Of a stretch of 43,195 nt of DNA, positions 7,631-16,048 are shown one piece after another. How positions within the stretch are numbered: position 1 is the first letter of the stretch; every line of letters begins with the position of its first letter. Under the pieces are notes generated by a model that was not told the origin of the DNA, did no database searches, and worked only from the letters and a program-made list of their open reading frames with translations. The DNA comes from Gammaproteobacteria bacterium (GTDB lineage Bacteria > Pseudomonadota > Gammaproteobacteria > Thiohalospirales > Thiohalospiraceae). The DNA is taken from contig JABURT010000092.1 in NCBI GenBank assembly GCA_014762495.1, forward strand, positions 1-43,195, read 5' to 3'. The position numbers and the translations under genes are program-made.

Positions 7631-8680
7631 ATGGAACCTAATCTGGCGGCAATGCGCGAGCACCGCATTGAGTTTACTGGCACGGGCAAGGAATATTTCG
7701 GGATCTGGATAGTCAATATACTATTGACCATACTTACCCTGGGCGTCTATTCCGCCTGGGCCAAGGTTAGAAACCGTAAGTACTTTTATAATAATACCTG
7801 GCTCGATGGCTCACCTTTCGATTATCTTGCCAGCCCGGTGGCTATACTCAAGGGTTGGTTGATTGCTGCCGCTGTCTTCATTGTCTACACGCTAACAGCG
7901 GATTTTGCGCCTGCCATATCACTCATCATTCTGGCCTTTATTATCCTGGTTACGCCCTGGGTCGTTGTGCGTGCAATGCGTTTTAATCTCATCAATACAG
8001 CCTATCGAAATGTCCGTTTTAGTTTTCGCAAGAACTACCAAGACAGCAACAAGGTATTTCTTGGCTGGATGTTTGTTTCCATGCTGACGCTTGGTATGGC
8101 CTTTCCATACTATTATTACCGACAAAAAAAATTCGCCCTGGATAATGCCAGCTTCTCACAGGACTGTTTTTCGCTCGATGCAATCGGCCGCGAGTTTTAT
8201 TTACTGTTTTTTAAGGCGCTTGGTGTCACAGTATTGTTCTTTATTGTTTTATTCGGCAGCTTTTTCGGGATTGGATTTGGTGTTGGCCTGAGTGACATCG
8301 GATCGGACACCATTGGTGCGACAGCAGGTGTAATTACGAATATCCTTGTCTATCTGTTTATTATATTCATGGTGGCCTACTTCAATGTGCGGGTTAATAA
8401 CCTGATCTGGAATAATGTGAGCCTTGGGCAGCACCGCTTTCGTAGTGTGATGCGCGTCTGGCCCATGTTTATTATCTATTTCACTAATTTGCTGGCAATC
8501 GTGTTTACCTTAGGCCTAATGATTCCCTGGGCAAAAGTTCGTACCGCACGCTATCGTCTGCACCATACAAGCATGCTGACCGCGCATAACCTTGATGCGT
8601 ACGTTACAGAGCGTATGCAGGAGCAAAATGCATTGGGTGATCAGTTGGGCGAGGCCTTTGACATAGAGATTGGCTTATAA
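7631..8680 (+). CDS. YjgN family (DUF898) inner-membrane protein
   Basis: This 349-residue polytopic protein has about eight hydrophobic helices. It shows the DUF898 internal repeat in which an EFTGTGKEYFGIWIVN-type segment precedes a helix ending in TLGVYSAWAKVR, partly repeated near residues 285-310 (TLGLMIPWAKVRTARY). The YjgN family has no established activity. AAGGAATGCATCAATG carries a plausible ribosome site. The stop TAA shares its last A with the ATG of the next gene (TAATG), so the M48 protease is almost certainly co-translated. The pairing suggests a membrane complex of YjgN with a protease. Confidence 0.87.
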   Translation: MEPNLAAMREHRIEFTGTGKEYFGIWIVNILLTILTLGVYSAWAKVRNRKYFYNNTWLDGSPFDYLASPVAILKGWLIAAAVFIVYTLTADFAPAISLIILAFIILVTPWVVVRAMRFNLINTAYRNVRFSFRKNYQDSNKVFLGWMFVSMLTLGMAFPYYYYRQKKFALDNASFSQDCFSLDAIGREFYLLFFKALGVTVLFFIVLFGSFFGIGFGVGLSDIGSDTIGATAGVITNILVYLFIIFMVAYFNVRVNNLIWNNVSLGQHRFRSVMRVWPMFIIYFTNLLAIVFTLGLMIPWAKVRTARYRLHHTSMLTAHNLDAYVTERMQEQNALGDQLGEAFDIEIGL

Positions 8681-9687
8681 TGGCTATATCGGGACAATTC
8701 TACGATGGTATGACTTCCGCTCGGCACGCGGTCGAAATCAAGCTTACCGAAAGCGGCATGATTGCCATTAAGGGCGCGGAATTCACTCGTAACTATAGAG
8801 TCACTGATGTGGCCGATGCACAGAGGCTGGGAGGGCGAGTCCGCATACTAAGGTTTCGCGATAATGCCAGCCTGGAAACCGACGCAGTCGAAGCCATTGA
8901 CTCCTATCTCGATCAACATAGTATCGGTCGAACCCATGCGGCTCTACATAAGCTTGAACGCAGTCTAAAGTACGTGGCGATGGCGGCCGTATTCACGGTG
9001 GCCATTGCCTGGTTGTTTCTGACCTGGGGGGTTCCCGCAATCGCCAAGGTGGCCGCATTTTCCCTGCCTGTGGAAACGCAGGACTCGCTTGGCGAAGGAA
9101 CTCTTGAAGTATTTGATCAGTACTTCATGGAGCCCTCTCAGCTTGACGAGGCCCGGCGACAGTCTATTCGTATACGGTTCACCGATCTGATCGAGGGTCT
9201 TGAAGAACAGTCGCGGTATCGGCTTGAGTTTCGCGACAGTGAAGACCTGGGGGCAAATGCCTTTGCTCTGCCATCCGGCACTATTGTCGTTACAGATGAT
9301 CTGGTAGAACTTGCGGAAGACCCTCATGAGATTGATGCCGTGCTTGCACATGAGATCGGTCATGTTCACTATCGGCACTCTCTACGCGGGGCTCTACAGA
9401 GCTCTGCAACGGCGGTCCTGCTGGCTTTGATGAGTGGTGATATCGCCTCCATGTCGAGTTTTGCATCTGCACTACCTACGCTAATTCTGACTTTGAGCTA
9501 TACGCGTGATTTTGAGCGCGAAGCGGACGACTATGCCCGTCAGCTCATGCAGCAAAAGGGTATCCCTCTGCACCATTTCGCCAACATGCTGCGACGCTTG
9601 AGCGAGTCTCATGGTGTTGACGATACGGAAACCGGTTTCCTCGATTCCCACCCCGCTCCCGGTGAACGCATCCAGTCGTTTCTGTGA
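8680..9687 (+). CDS. M48 family zinc metalloprotease with N-terminal cytoplasmic domain
   Basis: This 335-residue protein starts with a small beta-rich soluble domain of about 90 residues (DUF7092-like). One membrane helix follows (97-120), then an M48 peptidase domain. The zinc motif is HEIGH (224-228), with the third ligand in EREADDYA (Glu281). The C-terminal DSHPAPGERI is the usual M48 end. The topology puts the protease on the outer face of the inner membrane if the N-terminus is cytosolic. Unlike secreted M48 proteins (BepA, LoiP) it has no cleavable signal. It overlaps yjgN by one base; the two form an operon. The substrate is unknown; membrane or envelope protein quality control is the likely area. 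Confidence 0.87.
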   Translation: MAISGQFYDGMTSARHAVEIKLTESGMIAIKGAEFTRNYRVTDVADAQRLGGRVRILRFRDNASLETDAVEAIDSYLDQHSIGRTHAALHKLERSLKYVAMAAVFTVAIAWLFLTWGVPAIAKVAAFSLPVETQDSLGEGTLEVFDQYFMEPSQLDEARRQSIRIRFTDLIEGLEEQSRYRLEFRDSEDLGANAFALPSGTIVVTDDLVELAEDPHEIDAVLAHEIGHVHYRHSLRGALQSSATAVLLALMSGDIASMSSFASALPTLILTLSYTRDFEREADDYARQLMQQKGIPLHHFANMLRRLSESHGVDDTETGFLDSHPAPGERIQSFL

Positions 9688-9809
9688 GACCCGACAATAG
9701 ACGCGCTCAAAATTGGAACTGCATCATGCAATATTTTCAAATGCCGTATAGAATGGGCAACGGTTTGCAGGGTGAACAGGCGTTTTTAGAGAACGGTCAG
9801 AGGAGTAGC

Positions 9810-10472
9810 ATGGACACTGAATTTTGGCATGGCAAGTGGCAACAGAATGAAATCGGTTTTCATCAAAGTGAGATCAATCAGCACCTGATGAAGCACTGGG
9901 CAACGCTTGCCATTCCAGAGGGAGCGACTGTATTTGTACCACTTTGTGGCAAGAGTCTCGACCTGCTATGGCTACTCGATAAGGGTTACCGCGTGATTGG
10001 TGTTGAGCTCAGCCCGATTGCAGTCGAAGACTTTTTTAATGAAAACGGAATAGCCTTTGAAGTGAGTGAAGAAGGGCCGTTCTATGTCTATCGACATGAT
10101 GAGCTGACCATCTACATGGGTGATTTTTTCGATCTCACTCGCGAACAACTGGACGATGTTGAAGTCATATACGACAGGGCGGCACTGGTGGCCCTGCCCG
10201 CCGAGATGCGTGAACGATATGCCGAGCATCTGTGCAAGATGGCACCGGACAATGAAGACGTGCTGCTGGTAACCATGGAGTACGAGCAGGCGGAGATGAG
10301 TGGTCCGCCCTTCTCAGTGTCCGAGACCGAGGTGCATGATCTGTTTGCGAACAAATACGATATCCACAGTCTGGAACGCTTCGATGTGCTGGAACACATG
10401 CCCCGATTCAAGGAGCGTGGTATCAGCTCGCTCAACGAGTGTATCTACCACATGAATATCAAGTCCAGCTAA
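9810..10472 (+). CDS. tpm: thiopurine S-methyltransferase (TPMT) family enzyme
   Basis: This 220-residue SAM-dependent methyltransferase begins with the bacterial TPMT signature MDTEFWHGKWQQNEIGFHQ and continues with VFVPLCGKSLDLLWL, the SAM-binding loop, and VIGVELSPIA. A YDRAALVALP motif, typical of the family, follows near residue 120. Bacterial Tpm enzymes methylate thiopurines and are linked with selenium and tellurium methylation. The start is ATG 9810, preceded by AGGAG at 9801-9805; the frame is open further upstream, but family alignment and the ribosome site fix this start. It lies 122 nt after the protease gene and probably has its own promoter. Confidence 0.9.
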   Translation: MDTEFWHGKWQQNEIGFHQSEINQHLMKHWATLAIPEGATVFVPLCGKSLDLLWLLDKGYRVIGVELSPIAVEDFFNENGIAFEVSEEGPFYVYRHDELTIYMGDFFDLTREQLDDVEVIYDRAALVALPAEMRERYAEHLCKMAPDNEDVLLVTMEYEQAEMSGPPFSVSETEVHDLFANKYDIHSLERFDVLEHMPRFKERGISSLNECIYHMNIKSS

Positions 10473-10496
10473 GCCTTCTCACATAAGTCGATATAT

Positions 10497-11531
10497 TCAG
10501 GGAATTTCCCTGCCCTCGCCAAACGCCATCACACGGAACGCCTTGTCACTCACGGCCTCCTGAATTCGTGCCTGTTCCAGGTCGCGAATAGGCTCAAACT
10601 GGTCATCATCAGCCAGCGGAAAGGTACCAAAGTGAATACCGATAGATGTGCGGCTTTGCAATAGTTTATGAGCCAGCACTGCCTCGTGCGGATTGATATG
10701 TACCCCGGCCATAAACCAGCGCGGCTTGTAGGCACCGATGGGCAGCATCGACAGACGTATGGGGCCAAAGCGTTCGCGGATCTGTTCGAAGTGAGGTCCC
10801 ATGCCGGTATCCCCGGCAAAATAGATCGGCCCCTGCGGGCTGTCTATCACAAAACCCATCCACAGACGTTCATTGCGATCGTTCAACCAACGCATGGAAA
10901 AGTGTTGCGCGGGTACGCCATATATCAGGGTGTCGGGGGAGAGTGTATGAGCTTGCCACCAGTCCAGTTCCCTGACCCCTTTTATCCCGGCTGAGTGGAG
11001 AATGCTGGCATTGCCAAGGCCCAGCAGGAACAAAGGTTGATCGCGTTCGTACAGGCGCTTGAGTGTAGGCAGATCCATGTGATCGTAGTGGCTATGACTG
11101 ATGATGACCACATCGATAGGGGGAAGATCCTCAAAGCGTATCCCCGGTGGCCGCATGCGCCTTGGTCCCGCCCAGCTAACCGGTGAGGCACGCTCCGACC
11201 ATATCGGATCCGTGAGGATGTTGAAGTCTCGGGTCTGGATTAACACCGTGGCATGGTTGATGAAAGTGGCTCGTAGCCCCTTTCCCTGTTTCGGTGGCGG
11301 GGGACCGTAGCGGCTATCGTTAATCTCACGCCATGTCCCCGCTTCCCGCTTCCACCTCCAGCGCAGGAAGTCACTGAAGCTGTGGTTTTGAAGCTGTTTC
11401 TGATTGAAAAACTGTTCACCGTCAAAGTGCGGACTCACGGGGCCGTCATAGGTGGGGGGCGTAGAGCAAGCGAGCAGGCCTGAGCTGGCCAACAACAGCA
11501 GCACAAGCCTGTGCAAACGACGTCTTGACAT
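10497..11531 (-). CDS. metallo-beta-lactamase-fold hydrolase, lipoprotein (NAPE-PLD/UlaG-like)
   Basis: This 344-residue protein has a lipoprotein signal with lipobox LLAC (Cys22). It then has the MBL-fold metal motif HSHYDHMD (H146, H148, D150, H151), a downstream GDTGMG (D241) and a PAQHFS histidine (H210). The combination WAGPRRMRPPGI and NHATVLIQT is typical of the MBL branch that includes NAPE-PLD-like phospholipases and UlaG-type lactonases. It is probably anchored to the periplasmic side of a membrane; the substrate is unknown, possibly a phospholipid-derived compound. The start at 11531 is chosen because GGGAGA lies 5 nt upstream and the signal peptide begins there; 14 further upstream codons in frame lack support. 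It ends convergently with tpm. Confidence 0.85.
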   Translation of the reverse strand: MSRRRLHRLVLLLLASSGLLACSTPPTYDGPVSPHFDGEQFFNQKQLQNHSFSDFLRWRWKREAGTWREINDSRYGPPPPKQGKGLRATFINHATVLIQTRDFNILTDPIWSERASPVSWAGPRRMRPPGIRFEDLPPIDVVIISHSHYDHMDLPTLKRLYERDQPLFLLGLGNASILHSAGIKGVRELDWWQAHTLSPDTLIYGVPAQHFSMRWLNDRNERLWMGFVIDSPQGPIYFAGDTGMGPHFEQIRERFGPIRLSMLPIGAYKPRWFMAGVHINPHEAVLAHKLLQSRTSIGIHFGTFPLADDDQFEPIRDLEQARIQEAVSDKAFRVMAFGEGREIP

Positions 11532-11625
11532 CAATGTCTCCCAGGCCGGCAAAAGTTGACAAGTCTTCACCACGGGGGCATAAGAGAGTTAAGCCTACCA
11601 GCCTTCGGGAAAGTTTCCTATAACC

Positions 11626-12507
11626 ATGAAAAACTTAATATTTTTAGTGTTTATCATGTCATTGTCCGGCTGTCTCGCCCAGCCCAGGTTAGAACCCATG
11701 GCCGATGTCCATCTGCATTACAACTGGAACCAGGCCGAGCTGACCACGGCCGAGGAGGCGGGGAAGGCGCTGCGGGATCACAATGTCGTGCTGGCGGTAG
11801 TGTTTAGCGTGCCCTCAAAGCGGGCACGTGATCTGGTCGAGGCCGGGGGCGACTGGATCATTCCCTTCTTCAGTCCCTATTACGATGCCCGCAATCGCTA
11901 TAACTGGTTCAGGGATCCGGGTGTGGTGGAGCAGACACGCAAGGCCTTGGCCTCTGGCTACTACCGCGGCATTGGCGAAGTGCACCTGGTCTCCACCGTC
12001 GGTCCGCGACGGGATAATCCCGTGTTTCAGGGTTTGTTAGCGCTCTCTGCCGAGTTCAATGTACCCATGAACCTGCACACCGACGCCTCCGGCTATGAAT
12101 ACCTGTTGCCCATCTGCAAGGGGCATCCCGATGTTCGAATCATGTGGGCGCATGCCGGCGGGGTCATGGGGCCCAAGGACATTGAGGGCCTGTTTGCCGA
12201 ATGCGACAACGTGTGGGTGGAGTTTTCGGCCCGTGATCCCTGGCATTATGGCAACCTCACCGATGACGAGGGCAAACTGTTACCCGGATGGGTAGAGGTG
12301 ATAAGCGCCTACCCGGAGCGGTTCATGGTGGGCACAGACCCGGTATGGAAGGCGCACCAAATGTACAAATGGTACGAGGCCGATGAGGGTTGGCGGCACT
12401 ATGGCAAGTTGAATGAGTATCATCGCAACTGGCTCAAGCAGCTGCCCGAGCCGGTCCGTAAAAAGGTGTTGCTGGATAACGCACTCAACTTCTTTGAACG
12501 TCGCTAG
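11626..12507 (+). CDS. amidohydrolase-family lipoprotein
   Basis: This 293-residue protein has a lipoprotein signal (LSGC, Cys16) followed by a TIM-barrel amidohydrolase. ADVHLHYN supplies D27, H29 and H31, the usual first metal motif. NLHTDAS and WAHAGG supply barrel histidines, and MVGTDP the terminal aspartate. These fit the amidohydrolase-2 / TatD-like branch. An envelope-anchored member is unusual because most are cytosolic. The substrate is unknown. It is divergent from the MBL-fold lipoprotein gene with about 95 nt between them, so the two envelope hydrolases may share regulation. Confidence 0.8.
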   Translation: MKNLIFLVFIMSLSGCLAQPRLEPMADVHLHYNWNQAELTTAEEAGKALRDHNVVLAVVFSVPSKRARDLVEAGGDWIIPFFSPYYDARNRYNWFRDPGVVEQTRKALASGYYRGIGEVHLVSTVGPRRDNPVFQGLLALSAEFNVPMNLHTDASGYEYLLPICKGHPDVRIMWAHAGGVMGPKDIEGLFAECDNVWVEFSARDPWHYGNLTDDEGKLLPGWVEVISAYPERFMVGTDPVWKAHQMYKWYEADEGWRHYGKLNEYHRNWLKQLPEPVRKKVLLDNALNFFERR

Positions 12508-12599
12508 GCGAGTGTATCCGTGCGAGCGGCTAGACCGGGTGACAGTGACGGTTGACGCGGACGATGGGAGCGTCCCATAAACGCCACCACAGTTGTCAG

Positions 12600-13046
12600 T
12601 TAAACCCTGACCTTAACCACGATCTTTTTGACCGGTGCCGCCACCCTGCCCATGCCGGGCATATGCAGATCGGTCGGGAAGAAAATGGCGAACATACCCG
12701 CATGCATTTCTATAAAGCTCGGCTCATCACGATACAGGGCATAGTCCTTGTCATCGGAATAATCCCGGCTGGGCGCCTGCTGGTCCAGGGCGCAATAGCC
12801 CATTAATTCGCTACCCTTCACAACATATTGCACGTCAATGTATTTGCGATGTGCCTCGAGAGAATGGTCTTCATAGACCTGGGTGTCGTACTCATTGACG
12901 ATGGCAAAGATGTCATCGCCCTCGATCGGATGCTGCCCCGTCTCCAGTGCCAGCAGGTCGCTATTCTGTAGAAAATTCAGTGCACGCATGATGCGTTCCC
13001 CGAGGGGGTAGTAGAGTGAGGCGTTTTCCAGTCGATCGGCGATCAT
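12600..13046 (-). CDS. YhcH/YjgK/YiaL family protein
   Basis: This 148-residue protein belongs to the DUF386 cupin-like family (YhcH, YiaL, EbgC). Recognisable parts are the start MIADRLENASLYYPLG, the central EAHRKYIDVQYVVKG with its likely metal residues, and FAIFFPTDLHMPG near the end. Members are linked with sugar and sialic-acid catabolism and beta-galactosidase function, but no sugar genes lie nearby here. ATG 13046 is preferred to ATG 13058 because family members begin at MI.D.LEN and AGGT precedes it. The gene is divergent from the DAO enzyme gene. Confidence 0.88.
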   Translation of the reverse strand: MIADRLENASLYYPLGERIMRALNFLQNSDLLALETGQHPIEGDDIFAIVNEYDTQVYEDHSLEAHRKYIDVQYVVKGSELMGYCALDQQAPSRDYSDDKDYALYRDEPSFIEMHAGMFAIFFPTDLHMPGMGRVAAPVKKIVVKVRV

Positions 13047-13114
13047 GTTTACCTGCATTAAGGGTTGTTGATATGGCTGTTACACTATAGCCCTTCGTCA
13101 GGATAGGTGTACAT

Positions 13115-14167
13115 ATGCTTGATGTTCTTATCGTCGGTCAGGGACTGGCGGGCAGCCTGCTTGCGAGCGAACTGATCGCCCAGGGCCAGCGCATCCGCGT
13201 CCTCGATAATCGTCATCGGCATGCCTCCTCGATGGTAGCGGCCGGACTGATCAACCCTGTGACCGGACGGCGCCTGGTCAAATCTCCATACACCGAGGAC
13301 TGGATGGCGGCGGCCTGGTCATGCTATCGCCAGCTGGAATCCGAACTTGGTCTGGCCTTGCTGTTTGAAAAACCGATGTGGCGCCTGTTTACCTCCGCCA
13401 AACAGAGAGAGATCTGGCAGCAACGCCAGTCGCAAGAGGAGTACGCCGGTTTTCTGTCGACGCCCGACACAGAACCGGCTTCCCTTTATCAGGCTCCCCA
13501 TGGTATGGGCAAGGTTTCGCATACCGCCTATGTCGACACCAAGGTCATGCTGACGGCCTTGCGTGATTGGCTCGAACAACAGGATGCCTATCTCGAGCGC
13601 GAGGTCGAATACGAGGCCATCCATCCACGCCAGGGGCATGTCGAGGTGGATGGACTCAAGGCGCGACAGCTGGTGTTTTGTGAGGGCTATCGCGGGATGC
13701 ACAACCCATGGTTTGGTCAATTACCGCTCACACCGGTGAAGGGGGAGATCCTGACCCTGAGCCATGACACTGATCTGCCCGACCTCATTGCCAACTTTGG
13801 CAAATGGCTCTTACCCATTGATACCAATCTCTTTAAACTCGGGGCCACCTATGACTGGGAGCATCTAGACAACGTCCCGACCCAGGCGGCACGGCAACAT
13901 CTGCTCGACGCCCTGGCGAAGGTCCTGAGTCATCCACTGTCGACAACACTCCAGGCCCATGAGGCCGGAGTGCGTCCCAACAGTCGGGATCGTCTACCGC
14001 TCATAGGTCCGCACCCCGATCACCGGTCTCTGTACATCTTCAATGGATTTGGCTCGCGTGGCGCACTCATGATTCCCTATTATGCGAGTCAGCTGGCGGC
14101 ACATATGCGACAGGGTGAAGCCCTGCCATCACATTGTGATATCGCGCGCTTTGAGGACAGACATTGA
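13115..14167 (+). CDS. DAO-family FAD-dependent oxidoreductase, possibly MnmC oxidase-like
   Basis: This 350-residue enzyme has an N-terminal FAD dinucleotide motif (VGQGLAGSLLASEL, residues 7-20). The stretch MVAAGLINPVTGRR, typical of stand-alone DAO proteins, lies at about 41-54. The C-terminus has GVRPNSRDRLPLIGPHP and FNGFGSRGALMIP, standard for the glycine-oxidase/MnmC-oxidase branch. The family oxidises C-N bonds of amines. In MnmC the equivalent C-terminal domain removes the carboxymethyl group from cmnm5U34 of tRNA. The next gene, 1 nt downstream, is a YtqB/MnmM-type methyltransferase, whose family performs the methylation that follows. A role in the same tRNA wobble-uridine pathway is therefore proposed, not shown. 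A general amino-acid oxidase remains the alternative. Confidence 0.82.
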   Translation: MLDVLIVGQGLAGSLLASELIAQGQRIRVLDNRHRHASSMVAAGLINPVTGRRLVKSPYTEDWMAAAWSCYRQLESELGLALLFEKPMWRLFTSAKQREIWQQRQSQEEYAGFLSTPDTEPASLYQAPHGMGKVSHTAYVDTKVMLTALRDWLEQQDAYLEREVEYEAIHPRQGHVEVDGLKARQLVFCEGYRGMHNPWFGQLPLTPVKGEILTLSHDTDLPDLIANFGKWLLPIDTNLFKLGATYDWEHLDNVPTQAARQHLLDALAKVLSHPLSTTLQAHEAGVRPNSRDRLPLIGPHPDHRSLYIFNGFGSRGALMIPYYASQLAAHMRQGEALPSHCDIARFEDRH

Positions 14168-14168
14168 A

Positions 14169-14744
14169 ATGAGTGGTCCCCGCTTGGTGGAGCAGGTGCA
14201 TGCGAGGCTGGGCAAGGCGCTCGGCGAGGGTGACCTGGCGCTTGATGGCACCCTGGGCAACGGCCATGACCTTTGTTTCCTGGCCGAAGGTGTCGGGGAG
14301 TCGGGGCATGTGTATGGATTTGATGTGCAGACGGAGGCGATCGAGGCGAGTCGATCTCGTCTGCAGGCCGCCGGGCTGGCATCGCGTGCCACGCTCTTTG
14401 TGGCAGGTCATGAAACCCTGTCTCAATACCTGCCTCTTGGGGTCACGGGGCAGCTTGCGGTGGCGATGTTCAATCTCGGTTACCTTCCGGGCAGCGACAA
14501 GCGGACCGTCACCCGGACCGACACCACGCTCATCGCGCTCACCGCCGCGCTCGCCGCCCTCAGGCCCGCCGGGCTGTTGTCGGTGGTGGCCTATCCCGGG
14601 CATGACGGCGGAGGTGATGAGACCTCGGCAGTGAGGGATTGGGCCCATCGCCAGGCGGCGGCCGGATGCGGGCTGAACATCCATGTGCCCGAACACCGCC
14701 GCGGTCCGGCACCGCATTGGTACCTGATCACAGCCCCCGGCTAG
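14169..14744 (+). CDS. SAM-dependent methyltransferase of the YtqB/MnmM family
   Basis: This 191-residue protein matches the rRNA_methylase/YtqB family closely: ALDGTLGNGHDLCFLA (SAM motif I), VYGFDVQTEAIEASRSRL (motif II), then MFNLGYLPGSDK and VVAYPGHDGGGDE. These are the diagnostic blocks of the family. The family is long annotated as rRNA methylase; Bacillus YtqB was later shown to be MnmM, which methylates nm5s2U34 of tRNA to mnm5s2U34. The start ATG 14169 is 1 nt after the TGA of the DAO gene, with GAGGA about 10 nt upstream, so translation is coupled. The frame is open upstream, but those codons lie within the DAO gene. Confidence 0.85.
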   Translation: MSGPRLVEQVHARLGKALGEGDLALDGTLGNGHDLCFLAEGVGESGHVYGFDVQTEAIEASRSRLQAAGLASRATLFVAGHETLSQYLPLGVTGQLAVAMFNLGYLPGSDKRTVTRTDTTLIALTAALAALRPAGLLSVVAYPGHDGGGDETSAVRDWAHRQAAAGCGLNIHVPEHRRGPAPHWYLITAPG

Positions 14745-14780
14745 CGTTATACTGAGACCAAGCGAACTAGGGATTTGGAT

Positions 14781-15662
14781 ATGACAGCCATACACATTTC
14801 GGCCCTGCGCCACTCTGCCTTTTACTCACCCTTGCTCTACACCATCGGCAGTGGCCTGTGCCAGAAAGAGGGACTGGAGCCCCACTATGCGCCGGCCACG
14901 CCGGACAACCCCGTGCCCGAGGCGATACGCGCCGGCCGGGTCCATCTCGCTCAGTCGGCGGTGGCGGCCAGTTTCGCCGAACTGGAGGCGGGCGATGCGC
15001 TGGATATCGTCCACTTTGCCCAGATCAATGAGCGCGATGGCTTTTTCCTCGCCGGGCGCGAGCCCGAGCCCGCGTTTGACTGGCAGCAACTGGTCGGGCG
15101 CGAGGTCCTGGTGGACCATTTCTTTCAACCCCTGGCGATGTTCAAGTACGCCTGTCACCGCCAGGGTCTTAACTTCGATTCCATTAAGGTCATCGATGCC
15201 GGTGACGTGGGTGCCATCGATGACGCCTTTCGTGCCGGTCAGGGTGAGTATGTGCACCAACAGGGACCGGCGCCGCAACAGATGGAGCAGGACGGGATTG
15301 GCCACGTGGTGGCCTCGGTGGGCGAGGTTATCGGGCCGGTGGCCTTCAGCTCATTGTGCGCCTCGCGAGAGTGGCTTGAGAGCGACATGGCCAGGGCCTT
15401 TATGAATGCCTATCGCGAGGGACGTGAGCAGGTGATCTCGCGCCCGGCCTCCGAGGTGGCGTCAGTGGTGCAGCCTTTCCTGCCCGATATCGATCGGCCG
15501 GTGCTGGAGGCGACCATTACCAGCTACCAGGCCATGGGGACCTGGAGCCCGGGCGTCGAGATCCCGCGAGAGGCCTACGAAACCCTGCTCGATGTCTTTC
15601 TCCACAGTGGGGTCATCACGCAGCGTCATGCCTACGACGCGGTGGTTGCCCCGCCGCCCTGA
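14781..15662 (+). CDS. NMT1/THI5-like substrate-binding-fold protein without signal peptide
   Basis: This 293-residue protein has the fold pattern of NMT1/THI5-like and SsuA-type proteins: an early SALRHSAFYSPLLYTIGSGL segment, then GRVHLAQSAVAAS and the hinge-region LVGREVLVDHF. Periplasmic members feed ABC importers, but this one has no export signal and no transporter genes beside it. It may be a cytosolic binding protein or an enzyme, as THI5 is. The start is ATG 14781, preceded by TAGGGA with 7 nt spacing; a TTG two codons earlier is less likely. A -10-like TATACT lies about 30 nt upstream, so it may have its own promoter despite following the methyltransferase. Confidence 0.72.
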   Translation: MTAIHISALRHSAFYSPLLYTIGSGLCQKEGLEPHYAPATPDNPVPEAIRAGRVHLAQSAVAASFAELEAGDALDIVHFAQINERDGFFLAGREPEPAFDWQQLVGREVLVDHFFQPLAMFKYACHRQGLNFDSIKVIDAGDVGAIDDAFRAGQGEYVHQQGPAPQQMEQDGIGHVVASVGEVIGPVAFSSLCASREWLESDMARAFMNAYREGREQVISRPASEVASVVQPFLPDIDRPVLEATITSYQAMGTWSPGVEIPREAYETLLDVFLHSGVITQRHAYDAVVAPPP

Positions 15663-15674
15663 GAGTTTGAAGTG

Positions 15675-16043
15675 ATGTACCTGATCGATCGCCTGGTGGA
15701 GAAGAAGCTCGCCGAGGCCACGGAGCGGGGAGAGTTCGATGCACTACCCGGCCATGGCAAACCGCTCGAACTGGATGACGACTCCATGGTGCCCGAGTCC
15801 CTGCGCGCTGGCTACCGCCTGTTGAAAAACGCCGGCTACCTGCCGGCCGAGTTGCAGCTGCGCAGGGAGATAGCCGATGTCGAGACGCTCATCAGACAGG
15901 CCGAGGATGGCGAACATCGCGCCGCCCTCAACCGCCGCCTGCTCTACCTGATCCAGCAATTGAAGATACAGCGTCCCGCGGCCAGCCTGTTATATGAAGA
16001 TGATTATGGTGACCAACTCAATCGTCGCCTGCAACGAGAGTAA
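15675..16043 (+). CDS. DUF1992 (DnaJ-C28-like) small protein
   Basis: This 122-residue protein carries the DUF1992 core: IDRLVEKKLAEATERGEFDALPGHGKPLELDDD, then VPESLRAGYRLLKNAGYLPAELQL. These blocks are the conserved domain of bacterial homologues of human DNAJC28, which lack a J-domain. The function is unknown. The C-terminal half is helical and probably forms a coiled coil (EIADVETLIRQAEDGEHRAALNRR). GTG 15672 and ATG 15675 are adjacent; ATG fits the family start. It follows the NMT1-like gene by 12 nt and precedes the FGE-like gene by 5 nt, so all three are likely co-transcribed. Confidence 0.87.
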   Translation: MYLIDRLVEKKLAEATERGEFDALPGHGKPLELDDDSMVPESLRAGYRLLKNAGYLPAELQLRREIADVETLIRQAEDGEHRAALNRRLLYLIQQLKIQRPAASLLYEDDYGDQLNRRLQRE

Positions 16044-16048
16044 GCCCT

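Noticed and set aside
9684-9809. Longer start for the thiopurine methyltransferase
   Set aside because: AGGAG lies just before ATG 9810, where family members begin, and the extension has no family similarity.
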